From the NCBI RefSeq assembly GCF_003573695.1, contig NW_020621936.1:13516001-13580000 (forward strand): DNA of 64,000 bases, in the 5' to 3' direction. Under the pieces are notes generated by a model that searched no databases, was not told where the DNA came from, and worked only from the letters and a program-made list of their open reading frames with translations. Both the position numbers and the translations under genes were made by a program. Of this stretch, positions 24,417 through 34,237 are shown piece by piece (within the stretch, counting starts at the first letter, position 1; every line of letters starts with the position of its first letter). Source of the DNA: Papaver somniferum (lineage: Eukaryota; Streptophyta; Magnoliopsida; Ranunculales; Papaveraceae).

Positions 24417-26514
24417 TGCTATTTTCAGATAAATCCGCTTCAACGCTTGCTCCAGGAGAACCATATTCAGTGCTCTCTTCAGAGAAATCCGCTTCAACGT
24501 TCTTCACAAGAAGCCGCTTCAACGCTTCACAAGAAGCATCTTCAATCCCGTCTTCGCTTTTCATAGGAAGCTGCTTCAACCCTCTTCAGAAGAAGCCGCT
24601 TCAACGCTCTCTCCAGAAAAAGCATTTTCGATGCTTTCTCCAGAAGAAGGTTCTTCGACGCTCTCTCTCGAAGAAGCATCTTCAATGATCTCTTCTCTCT
24701 TCAGAGGAAGCTGCTTCAACGCTCGTCAGAGAAAGCCGCTTTAACGCTTGCTCCAGAATAAGCATCTTCAACGCTCTCTTCAGAAGAAGGTGCTTCAATG
24801 CTCTTCAGAAGAAGCCGCTTCAACGCTCGCTCCAGAAGAAGCATCTTTAATACTCTCTTCAGAAGAAGACGCTTCAACGCTCTCTCTAGAAGAAGAACCT
24901 TCAATGTTGTCTTCTCTCTTCAGGCGAAGATACTTCAACGCTCTTCAGAGGAAGCCGCTTTAACGCTCGCTCCAGGAGAAGCTTTTTCAATGCTCTCTTC
25001 AGAAGAAGCCGCTTCGACGCTCGCTCCAGAAGAAGCATCTTCAATACTCTCTTCAGAGGAAGACGCTTCAACGCTCGCTCCAGGAGAAGCATCTTCAATG
25101 CTCTCTTCAGAGGAATCCGCTCCAATGCTCTTCACAAGAAACCGCTTCAACGCTCCAGAAGAAGTATCTTCAATGCTCTCTTCTCTCTTCAAAGGAAGCT
25201 GCTTCAACGCTCGTCAGAGGAAGCCGCTTCAATGCTCTCTCTAGAAGAAGCATCTTTAATGCTCTCTTCAGAGGAACCCTTTTCAACGCTCTTCAGAAGA
25301 AGCCGCTTAAACGCTCGCTCCAGAAGAAGCATCTTCAATGCTCTTTTCGGAGAAAGCCGCTTCAACACTCGCTCCAGGGTAGCATCTTCAATACTCTCTT
25401 CAGAGGAAGCCGCTTCAACGCTCGCTCCAGGAGAAGCATCTTCAATGCTCTATTCTGAAGAAGCTTCTTCAATGCTCTCTTTCCATGATAAGCATCTTCA
25501 GTGCTCTCTTCAGAAGAAGCCGTTTCAAAGCTCTTTTTTTCTCAGAAAAAGCACCTTCAATGCTCTCTTCTCTCTTAAGGGGAAGCTGCTTCAACGCTCG
25601 TCAGAGGAAGCCGCTTCAACGCTCGCTCCAAGAGAAGTATCTTTTATGCTTTCTTCAGAAGAAGCCGCTTCAACGCTCGCTCCAGAAAAAACATCTTCAA
25701 TGCTCTCTTAAGAGGAAGCCGCTTCAACGCTCGCTTCAGGAGAAGAATCTTCAACGCTATTCACAAGAAGCCGCTTCAACGCTCCAGAAGAAGCATCTTC
25801 AATGCTCTCTTCAGATTAAGCCGCTTCAATGCTCGCTCCAGGAGAAACATCTTTAATGCTTTATTCAGAAGAAGACGCTTCAACGCTCGCTCCAGAAGAA
25901 GCATCTTCAATGCTCTCTTCAGAGGAAGCCTCTTCAATGCTCGCTCCAGGAGAAGAATCTTCAATGCTCTCTTCATAGGAAGTCACTTCAACGCTCTTCA
26001 CAAGAAGCCGCTTAAACGCTCCAGAAGAAACATCTTCAATGCTCTCTTCAGAGGAAGCCGCTTCAACGCTCGTTCCAGGAAAAACATCTTCAATGCTCTC
26101 TTTAGAAGAAGCCGCTTCAACGCTCTATCTAGAAAAATCATCTTCAACGCTCTCTTCTCTCTTCACAGGAAGCTGCTTTTAACGCTCGTCAGAGGAAGCC
26201 GCTTCAATGCTCGCTTCAGGAGAAGCATCTTCAATGCTCTCTTCAGAAGAATCCGTTTCAACGCTCTCTCTCCAGAAGAAGCATCTTCAATGCTCTCTTC
26301 AGAGGAAGCCGCTTCAACGCTCTTCAGGAGAAGCATCTTCAATGCTCTCTTCAGAGGAAGCCGCTTCAACGCTCGCCAGAAGAAGCCGCTTCAACGCTCT
26401 CTCCAGAAGAAGCATCTTCAATGCTCTTTTCAGAGGAAGCTGCTTCAACGCTCGTCAGAGGAAGTTGTTTCAACGCTCGCTCCAGAAGAAGCATCTTCAA
26501 TGCTCTCTTCAGAG
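24417..26514 (+). repeat. Higher-order repeat unit 8 (2,098 bp), truncated at the LTR
   Basis: It follows unit 7 for about 1.4 kb, then passes through more diverged dimers from about 25,800. It ends mid-subunit with CTCTCTTCAGAG at 26,514, where the gypsy1 LTR begins. Greater divergence at the array edge is the usual pattern for tandem arrays, where exchange homogenises the middle more than the ends. Confidence 0.8.
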
Positions 26515-27564
26515 TGTTGATGGTGGATTTTACTTCGGGGCTAAAATTATAAAACCAATATTTGATGTCATTTGATGAGTGATGAATACTTCTTCGCTTT
26601 ATTTATTCGAAGCAATTCAATAAATACACAAAATTCACCCAGAACGGTGCATGTAGCAATAATCCCAAGTATTCTGTGAGTTTTAGCATTATTAATTAAT
26701 GCACGATTATCCTAGTGTTTCATGTGTTGTTCCTAGCCGAGCTCTCATTATTGGCATGACATGACGACTGAGTGTTCACTCTCAGCAGAGTAACATGAAT
26801 CTCCAAGTGCCAATTTTGAGACATGCATGAAATACCCGTACAGGCTACTCTCTGACAAAGAGAATTTCGAGTCGATGCACTTTCAACTCGATCGAATGCA
26901 TTTAATTTCCTTAAGGAAAATCTGGACTGTCCATATCAATCTCAGAAACGATCACGACCACACAAGTTGGTCGCGCAATTTAACAAGCCTAGCCAAACCC
27001 TGGCAAGAGTAGGAGATCATTGTGATGACCACCGGCGGGCCCGTTTATGCCCTAGCCGGTCGAACATCACACGAACTCCTCCCAACACGTCAAACGCCAG
27101 CCCTAAAATAGGGTGGTTGCACTGCTTTGGAAGAAGCTCGACGAGCTTAGACTGTTCAAGGCAGTCTTAAAATCGTCACGACCGTCCAACTTGACCATCC
27201 TGGTTGGACGGCTCAGATCATCCCACGAATGGTCAGTGAAGCGCTAATGCACATTGGCGGGCCCACTCCTCACCCACCTGATCGGTTTTCTCACTACCTA
27301 GCCCTAGAGCAATGAACGCTTGCTCGAAGTCTGGCTGACATGATGCTTAAAGGGTCGCGGAAATCCCACTAGCGTCTTAAATCGATCACAACCATCCAAC
27401 TTCGCCAGCATGTTTGGATGGCTTAGATCACGTCTAGGACCATCGGGAAGGAACACATAAGTTCACCATCGTCCCAACAGGGGCCCCACATGGTCAGTCT
27501 CCCCAAAGGAGGAGAATAGCCTGCCAAACCGTTTGGCCAAAGTAGCGCATGCGTGACTGATCCA

Positions 27565-27582
27565 AAACCCTAATTAGGGTTT
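27565..27582. promoter_or_regulatory. Palindromic double telobox in gypsy1 5' LTR
   Basis: AAACCCTAATTAGGGTTT is an 18-bp perfect palindrome made of two head-to-head telobox motifs. It is conserved in the 3' LTR at 61,278-61,295. Single teloboxes also occur at 28,005-28,014 and, inverted, at 28,965-28,974. In plants such boxes are known binding sites for telomere-repeat-binding factors; a role in this LTR is inference. Confidence 0.6.
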
Positions 27583-27787
27583 GCGGCATTACATATATTT
27601 CGCAGTTTGATCATGACCATCCATATTCGCCAGCTCGGATGATGGGTATAGATATATACTGAGGACGTCCAGAGAGCATCAACATGATCATCGTGGGCCC
27701 ACCTGCGCATGTAACCGGTCGACCAAGGTGGACCATAGCCAGGTGCCTCGAAACGCGCACCCAAAGATGGCATGCTGTGGCCCCCTA

Positions 27788-27810
27788 AAATCCTTTGCGG
27801 CAAAGGATTT
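27788..27810. repeat. Short perfect hairpin in gypsy1 LTR
   Basis: AAATCCTTTG-CGG-CAAAGGATTT forms a 10-bp stem with a 3-base loop. In the 3' LTR the matching position (61,501-61,523) reads AAATCCTTTGCGACAATGG and the stem has mismatches. Confidence 0.6.
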
Positions 27811-28653
27811 CTGTTGCAAATCGATCACGACCACTCACCTTTTCCTGACAAATTGAGTGGCCTAGATCGCACCTCCGCGAGACAGAGTGGCATGGACTTG
27901 TACACCGGCAAGCCGTTTACACGCATGCCCGGTCGGTCCCACCAAAAACTTTGTCCATGCTTGATTTCGGTCAAGCTAAAGAGTGATGCTTGCGCACCTC
28001 TTAAAAACCCTAAAATCCATCAACGGTCGCAAACATGTGTCGCAGATCATCTCGTACGTCCAACTTTTCCAGCTTGGTCGGACAACCTAGGTTAAGAGTT
28101 AAACTACCAATGAGGCACCTTGGTGATTACCGTCCGTCACTTTACCACAAGGAGTGATCGGTCAAGGGATTTCCCACCCATGCAACCTCCAAACGATCAC
28201 TCAAATATGGTTGGGCATGCAACTATTTTAAGACGCTTAATCCACGACTTACTCCGTTAAGCTTTAAAATAGCGATGTTTCATACATATTGATTGTATTC
28301 TATGCATTACATGCATAAAGTATACACGATATTTCATGAGTATCGATTTCCTAAATAACTCAGTTATTTAACCTAACACCGTATGCTACTTTCTGTGGGT
28401 CCCACGATCCACTCATTCGAGACATCAAGCATGTCACAAACTGGGGGATACTTACTGGGGTATTGGTCTGGCGGTTTACAGCGTGTGACGTGCAATGCGC
28501 CCATATATAAGAACGTGTCAGGAGGCACAGACATTTAAGATGATCAGGGAAATGGGCTAAGACGTGATCGTGCAATCACCTACACGACCCCACTACTCCA
28601 TCACTCAACTTCCTCCACTTCCTACGAGATGAGGGTTTGCGCTCAATGACTTG

Positions 28654-28661
28654 TATAAATA
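28654..28661 (+). promoter_or_regulatory. TATA box of gypsy1 5' LTR
   Basis: TATAAATA lies in the context ACTTGTATAAATAGGTCC, about 390 bp before the LTR end, where an LTR promoter is expected. The identical motif is at 62,379-62,386 in the 3' LTR. Confidence 0.7.
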
Positions 28662-29045
28662 GGTCCTTCGCCTATTTCCAAACAACACGAAAAAAAAACA
28701 CAGAAAAACCAAGTGTTGTCACAGTATCCAGAAAACACCCGAACTGATTGCTTTCATTGTGCAAGCCAGTTCATCACTCTGATACAAGTCATAAACAGCT
28801 AACACCTTCACAATCTCAACACTTTCTTCGCTTCCCTCCATAATATCAACCCCATCTCCTTCACTTTGTGACCGAAGCAAGTCTGAAACGACCATTTCTT
28901 GGTTTAGGCCAGAATTGTATAGATTGATCTCTCGAATCAAAAGCACTCCCGTGCAGTGCATTTTTTTAGGGTTTAGATTCATTTCTCATCCACACACACC
29001 CAAAATTACCAAAACCAACAGAGATAGTTTTCACTCGTAAACAAT

Positions 29046-29062
29046 TGGCGACCACAGTGGGA
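29046..29062 (+). other. gypsy1 primer-binding site
   Basis: TGGCGACCACAGTGGGA starts two bases after the LTR end (ACA-AT-TGG). The TGG pairs with the CCA end of a tRNA. TGGCGAC-type sites are familiar from Tat/Ogre-like plant elements. I cannot name the tRNA without a search. Confidence 0.7.
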
Positions 29063-29125
29063 GATTAATCTCTCGGTTGTGAAGTCAATTTCTTCAATAC
29101 CCAATTCTGTTTGGTTGATTTCAAA

Positions 29126-30136
29126 ATGGTTGGTCTTAGGACTCCCCCAACAACTTCAAATCTTGGTCGAGGTTCCTCCAATGGAGATACCCCTCTTCCC
29201 GACGGTGTATCTGATGGTGTAACTGGAAGAATCCCAACATTGATCGAATTAGCATGGGTGCATGAAATTCATACGAAGAACATTGACCTGATCAAAGGGG
29301 CGATAGACGACATACTCGATCTCCTCATCAAGATGACATCAGATATGAGCGGTTCTCCTATCGCAGAGATTTCTACACTGGGGACTGATCCTCGCAACGA
29401 TCCTCCTCAAGTCAATAGCTTCACTATGAACCACATGTCGGTGGATCAGGAAGCGACTTCTCTAGTGGAAAGCTTGTGCGAACTTTTACATCTTTCGAAG
29501 AACCAACGGGCGGAGACGTTTGCTGCAATCAACCAGATAGCCCTAGACGTGCATTTAACTCCTTTGCGCCAAGAATCCCCCGATACATCAGAAATGTCTG
29601 TGAATAATGTTACATTTACAAAAGAAGACATGATGGCGGAGGAAGGTCACAACCGGGCCCTACATGTTATTGCACGCATCAAGGACTCGGAGTTCAAGAG
29701 GGCTCTGATCGACACGGGAGCGTCTTCTAATGTGATTACTCTCAAGACTCTCAGGACGGCCAAGGTTTGCCCAGGAAAGATCGAATGGCGGCCTACCACA
29801 ATGACAGACTTCGAAGGAAACCAAACCAACACATACGGGTATGTCAATATGAATTTATCTGTAAGGCCCATTTAGTCAAAGGTGAAATTCGATGTCATAG
29901 AAAAGGATCCGGACTACCATATGATACTGGGGAGACCGTGGCTTCATGACAATAGGATTTTCCCTTCAACGTATCACCAGTGCCTGAAGAGTATGCTGAA
30001 TAAACAAGTCGTCTGTATTCCTGCATCGTTGTCTCCTTACGCACCGATATGTGGAGTGGAATTATTTGAACCAAGAGAAGCTCCATGGAAAGAAGCAAAC
30101 AAAGTTCACTGCATCGCACTCCCCACGTGGGCGTAA
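29126..30136 (+). pseudogene. gypsy1 gag remnant and protease
   Basis: An ATG at 29,126 opens a frame of about 250 codons to a TAG at 29,873. The same frame continues to a TAA at 30,134. The first part, about 170 residues, is a much shortened Gag region without a CCHC zinc knuckle; Tat Gag is normally several hundred residues. The aspartic protease follows. Its active site LIDTGASSNVI is encoded at about 29,704-29,736, and the C-terminal flap region has ILGRPWLHDN after the first stop. The protease would cut the Gag-Pol polyprotein. With in-frame stops and no capsid core this copy cannot encode a working Gag. The 29,873 stop looks like a CAG to TAG change. Confidence 0.8.
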
Positions 30137-30388
30137 ATTCAAGAGGAGGACCGACTTGTATCATTGAGGACTACGCCCCACGATGCATCTTTGTTGACAA
30201 GGCGTTCTTCTTCATCCGGTGAAGCCGCGACCCACGTTCACACCAAGAAGGAGCGAAATTTTATGGAGAGCCGTGATCAGAAAGGGAAGACTGTGTATCG
30301 ACGCCGCTGTTAGCAATTAGCAGGGGAGACTGTCGCCTAGTCTCTCTGCCCAATAAAATGCTGCAACAACGACGAGCCACAGGAAGAG
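30137..30388 (+). other. Decayed protease-RT linker of gypsy1
   Basis: The pol frame can be followed through this stretch but is broken by TAG codons at about 30,311 and 30,338. No conserved motif is visible. It links the protease to the reverse transcriptase without changing frame. Confidence 0.6.
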
Positions 30389-31803
30389 GTGCCAGATGCT
30401 CCACGACAGTTGCAAGACGACACCAACTCCACGAATGATGAACTTGAAATCGTTAATATCTGGAATGAAGAATCTCCCAGGCCTATCTCCATCGGCTTAA
30501 CTTTGTCCACGGATGAACGCATGAAGCTCGTAAACCTTCTCAAAGAATACCAGGACATATTCGCTTGGACGTATGAAGAAATGCCCGGTTTAGATGAAAA
30601 ATTGGTCACCCATCATCTACATGTCATACCTGGATTCGAGCCGATCAAACAGTCCTCGAGGCAATTCAGACACGAGGTGGAGGAGAAAATCAAGACTGAG
30701 ATACAGAAATTGCTAATTGCTGGCTTAATTAAACCCATTCATCATCGGACCTGGTTGGCTAATGTGGTTCCGGTAAAAAAGAAAAACTGACAGATCAGAT
30801 GCTGCGTGGATTTCAGAGACTTGAACAGATGCTTCCCTAAAGACGATTTTCCTCTACCTAACATCGACATGTTAGTAGATGGAACCAGCGGACACATCAT
30901 GTTCTCCTTCATGGATGGATATAGCGGGTACAATCAGATAAGGATGTACGAGCATGACGCAAGTAAGACAACTTTTTGAACCCCTCTCGGAAATTTTTAT
31001 TATACTGTAATGCCATTTGGTTTGAAGAATGCCGGTGCAACCTATCAACGCGCTATGACGATAATCTTCCACGACATGATGCATAAGCAAGTTGAAGACT
31101 ATGTGGATGATATAGTAGTCAAATCGAAAGTTCAGATGGATCACACAGGAGTCCTACATCAAGTGTTCGAAAGGTGCCGTGAGTACAAATTAAAGATGAA
31201 TCCTTTGAAATGCGCTTTCGATGTTTTTTCGGGAAAGTTTCTGGGATTCCAAGTAACATCTAAGTGGATCAAGGTAGACCCATCCAAGACTCAAGCTATC
31301 CTCATGATGCCGTCTCCACGGACTGTGAAGGAGCTCCAAAGCTTCATGGGCAAAGTAAACTATATTCGACGTTTTATACCTGGTTTGGCCCAGCTCGTTG
31401 CTTCATTCACCCCCTTGCTAAAGAAAGGAGCAAGTTTTTTCTGGACCACACTACAATAGGAGGCGGTTCGGAAGATTCAACGGATGTTGTCGTCTCCAGC
31501 GGTCATGAAGTCTCTCGTCCAAGGAAGACCATTGTGCCTCTACACTGCTTTCAGTGATATCGTCGTCGGAGCTTTACTCGCACAAGAGGATGACGAGGGG
31601 GTTGAACATACTATATAGTATTTCAGTCGAATATTAAGAGATGCTGAGCTCAGGTATCCCAAAGCATAAAAAGCATGCCTAGCCCAGATTCATTCCATTC
31701 AGAAGTTCAGACATTACCTGCTATCCAACAAGGTCGTACTCATATCCAAATCTGATCCTGCGAAGTTTTTGCTTTCAAAATCGGCCTTGATGGGAAGATC
31801 GAC
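30389..31803 (+). pseudogene. gypsy1 reverse transcriptase and start of RNase H
   Basis: The frame is the same as gag-protease, so no net frameshift lies between 29,126 and 31,803. RT motifs run in order: VPVKKKN, then after a TGA at 30,788 VDFRDLN and FPLPNID, then MPFGLKNAGATYQRAM and the catalytic YVDD at 31,100-31,111. The thumb and connection (FMGKVNYIRRFIPG) follow. The native RNase H starts with LYTAFSD, where the usual catalytic Asp of YTDASD is Ala. Stops lie at 30,788, about 30,977, 31,457 and in the stretch 31,615-31,670. The enzyme copied element RNA to DNA in cytoplasmic particles. This copy is dead. It is cut at 31,803 by a solo LTR. Confidence 0.88.
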
Positions 31804-31808
31804 CAAGT
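31804..31808. repeat. Target site duplication CAAGT, left
   Basis: CAAGT directly precedes the solo LTR and is repeated at 34,233-34,237. Removing the LTR and one copy rejoins the RNase H frame of gypsy1. Confidence 0.9.
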
Positions 31809-34232
31809 TGAAAAAGCGTCGGTCTAACAACACCACCCAATATTTTGCTTAGCAATCTGTATGGACTAACTCCGAAATACTTAGCTAGATAATAAACTAG
31901 ACAGTCAGACTCAATCTAGATAAAAAGTATATCAAGGAGTTATTATCTCAATCTCTCGATTTGATTTCTACTCAAGCTAAAATCAATATCGAGTCTTTAT
32001 CAAAGAGAGATAACTTGGACAATACCAAAGACAAATGTCCAAGGATCAATCAACTACAATCAACAACCAAAAGTTGGATTAGAGAATTTGATGATCACGA
32101 ACACACAACCTATATTATTTATATTATATAAAATATAATGAGGAAAATGAAATAGCACAGACACCAGAAATTTTGTTAACGAGGAAACCACAAATGCAGA
32201 AAAACCCCGGGACCTAGTCCAGATTGAATACACACTGTATTAAGCCGCTACAGACACTAGCCTACTCCAAGCTAACTTCGGATTGGACTATAGTTGAACC
32301 CCAATCAGTCTCCCTCTAATTCAAGGTACAGTTGTACTCCTACGCCTCTGATCCCAGCAGGACACTGCGTACTTGATTCCCTTTGCTAATCTCACCCACA
32401 ACAAAGAGTTGCTGCAACCCAAAATCACAGACTTGATAATAAACGAATATTTCTCACACAGAAAAGTCTATCGAAAGGATAAATATGTCTCCCACAGATA
32501 AACCCTAGGTTTTGTTCCGTATTTAGATATAAAATCAAGGTAACATGAACCAATTGATAATCCGGACTTATATTCCCGAAAAACAGCCTAGATTAATCAA
32601 TCAACTCTCTACAATCCTTCCTGACTACACAAGCGGATTGTCGAGGAATCACAAACATTGAGACGTAGATGTTTGTGACTTCTTTATCTTGCCTATCGGA
32701 TAACTCTCACGATCTCAAACCAATCAATAGATTGTACTCGTACGATAGAAGATGCAAGATCAGATCACACAACTACGATAAAAGTAGTATCCGTCTGGCT
32801 TCACAATCCTAATGAAGTCTTTAAGTCGTTAACTCGAGCTTAGAGAAGAAACTCAAGAGTTAATGGAGATCAACTCTAGCGAGAGCACTAGTAGCACACA
32901 GACGTGTGGGGATTAGGCTTTCTCAATGCTAGATGTCTCCTTTATATAGCCTTCAAATCAGGGTTTTTCCTTAGGTAGAAAGCAAACTCTATTCATCGTT
33001 AGATGAAAACCTGATTTAGATTCAAGCCAATACCTCTCAACCTTTAGATCGAAAGACATAGCTTGTCACACACACTTGGGTACACGTTTACTAGGTTTGA
33101 GAAAACCATGCCCAAACAAGTACACGTACGTTGGTTCAACATAATAACCCAAAAGGTCAACCATATGAGCATCTCATATTAATCATGTTCTTCTTCACCA
33201 TAACTAGTTTAATTGACTCAAATGAACTAGTTAAGAGTTTTTCAATTACTATGAGATCTTATGTAACTACACAAGACACAATTGAAACAAAGATGATTCG
33301 ATTCGATTAGAATCGGCTCATGAACATCATAGCCACGGTTTGCATAAAATATTCCTTAATAATTAATGTTTCATGTTCAGAGCACATCTTTAGATCATAT
33401 CCTCTTAAGTTCACAAACAAGTTCGCGGACTTAAGTTAATCGGTTGAGTTTTCCAAACTCAGCAGAAATTCTCGGGTCGAGAACTTCCGCCAGTTCGCGG
33501 ACTGAGTTCATGGATTTAGCACATAAACGAGTTTTGGAAATCCTAGCAGAAATTCTCGGTCGAGAACTTCCGTCAGTTCGCGGACTGAGTCTGTGGACTG
33601 GGTTCGCGGACTTGGCAAGCCAATTCCACAATCCTACCGATTTCTCTTGATCAACAAAGTTCGAAAACTTCGGTTCAAGGAATACATGGTTATATAATCT
33701 AAACTCTCATTTCAATCATTGAAACATTCTCAGAGGGAGATATTCATTCGTGAAGAACAACAGACCTTTCTCGTCAGAGCAATTTCCAAAGTGATTGAAA
33801 CTTTCATGACTTTCGTCACTAGGTGAAGATAAACCTGATCAAAGAGAAACGCTTTACCAACACATGATTTCGAGTAAAATATAAGCAATGAATACTCAGC
33901 TCGAAATATCAAGTGTATATGATCTAGTCTATATAGCATACGACTTTTGTCTCATAAGAAGTAGGAGAAGAATAGATAGACTTTCGAGTGATAGATAAGT
34001 TCAAGTCTTCACATACCTTTTTGTTGATGAAGTTCCACGGTTCCTTGGTGTAGATCTTCGTAGTTGTCGTTGGATCACCATGAAGTCCTTGAGCTCAACT
34101 ACACTTTTCCTATCCTAGTCCGAGACTTAGCTAATAGGATAGAAATCAAGACTTTATAGTTTTGATCACTAACATTGACAAACATGCTTGATATAGCAAC
34201 GCATGCGAGGTTGACCGATCTATGCTCTAACA
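31809..34232 (-). mobile_element. Solo LTR of a copia-type element (2,424 bp, minus orientation)
   Basis: It aligns end to end with the LTR at 57,895-60,321. On the minus strand it begins TGTTAGAGCATAG and ends ACGCTTTTTCA, giving TG...CA ends. A perfect 5-bp target duplication (CAAGT) flanks it. No internal element sequence is present, so it arose by LTR-LTR recombination after insertion. On the minus strand a TATA box (TATATAAA) maps to 32,941-32,948. A duplicated segment with TTCGCGGACT lies at about 33,421-33,620. Confidence 0.93.
33421..33620. repeat. 84-bp imperfect duplication within the copia-type LTR
   Basis: Two consecutive segments each run from GAGTTTTCC or GAGTTTTGG through CAGCAGAAATTCTCGG or a close variant to CAGTTCGCGGACTGAG. 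They start at about 33,445 and 33,530. The same arrangement is in the other copies at about 53,240-53,440 and 59,510-59,700. Confidence 0.6.
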
Positions 34233-34237
34233 CAAGT
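34233..34237. repeat. Target site duplication CAAGT, right
   Basis: Second copy of the 5-bp duplication flanking the solo LTR; the gypsy1 pol sequence resumes here with GTGGCTTCTCC. Confidence 0.9.

Larger units (their letters stand above)
1..26514. repeat. Giant 27-bp minisatellite array with higher-order structure
   Basis: The whole stretch is built from two related 27-bp subunits that usually alternate. Type A contains GCTTCAACGCTCGCTCC followed by AGGAGAA. Type B contains ATCTTCAATGCTCTCTTC followed by AGAGGAA. Together they give a 54-bp dimer. Variant dimers containing CTCTTCTCTCTTCAGAGG and CAACGCTCGTCAGAGG recur every few hundred bases; the B variant is 7 bp longer and the A variant 2 bp shorter, so they shift reading phase. 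Subunit borders read GAAGCCGCTTC or GAAGCATCTTC and are near-palindromic. No promoter, intron or single continuous coding frame is visible. The left edge is the window border; the right edge is an LTR start at 26,515. The tandem nature is directly visible. Any chromosomal role (heterochromatin, knob, centromere) would be speculation. Confidence 0.97.
27182..28083 (+). repeat. Five diverged repeats of about 210-230 bp, each with a hairpin
   Basis: Each unit carries a pattern like GATCACGACC, then an inverted repeat, then CTTAGATC. Stems: CCGTCCAAC/GTTGGACGG (27,182-27,190 and 27,203-27,211), CCATCCAA/TTGGATGG (27,392-27,399 and 27,414-27,421), CCATCC/GGATGATGG (27,617-27,622 and 27,637-27,645), CCACTCA/TGAGTGG (27,831-27,837 and 27,854-27,860), GTCCAA/TTGGTCGGAC (28,058-28,063 and 28,074-28,083). 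Starts are 209-227 bp apart. Three stems pair perfectly although their sequences differ between units. Confidence 0.7.
26515..29043 (+). repeat. gypsy1 5' LTR (2,529 bp)
   Basis: It starts TGTTGATGG exactly where the minisatellite stops and ends TAAACA just before a TGG-type primer-binding site, giving the canonical TG...CA ends. From 26,621 onward it aligns with 60,323-62,762. It contains a TATA box (28,654), several teloboxes and a series of repeats of about 210-230 bp that each hold a hairpin (27,182-28,083). ORFs here, such as 27,772-28,095, have no recognisable product. Confidence 0.85.

Noticed and set aside
1..26514. Dozens of ORFs on both strands within the minisatellite as a repetitive protein family
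   Set aside because: Several frames are open at once because of the 27-bp period; length-variant dimers break phase; many start mid-repeat; no start context, intron or domain.
1..26514. CRISPR array (regular short repeats)
   Set aside because: There are no unique spacers between repeats, subunits are contiguous, and the rest of the window is plant nuclear DNA.
1..26514. Centromeric satellite
   Set aside because: A higher-order structure is suggestive, but nothing in sequence alone shows CENH3 association and the monomer is far shorter than usual plant centromere repeats.
1..26514. Array of heat-shock elements (GAA and TTC blocks)
   Set aside because: GAA and TTC are mostly 4-5 bases apart instead of the GAAnnTTC spacing needed.
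27772..28095. ORF of 107 codons in the gypsy1 LTR
   Set aside because: It lies inside a non-coding LTR, is not preserved as one open frame in the 3' LTR copy, and has no recognisable domain.
27565..28974. Telomeric DNA
   Set aside because: Only isolated telobox motifs and one palindrome occur; there is no tandem CCCTAAA run.
33431..33650. Overlapping ORFs on both strands in the solo LTR
   Set aside because: They fall in the duplicated TTCGCGGACT module and are not kept in the sister LTRs.
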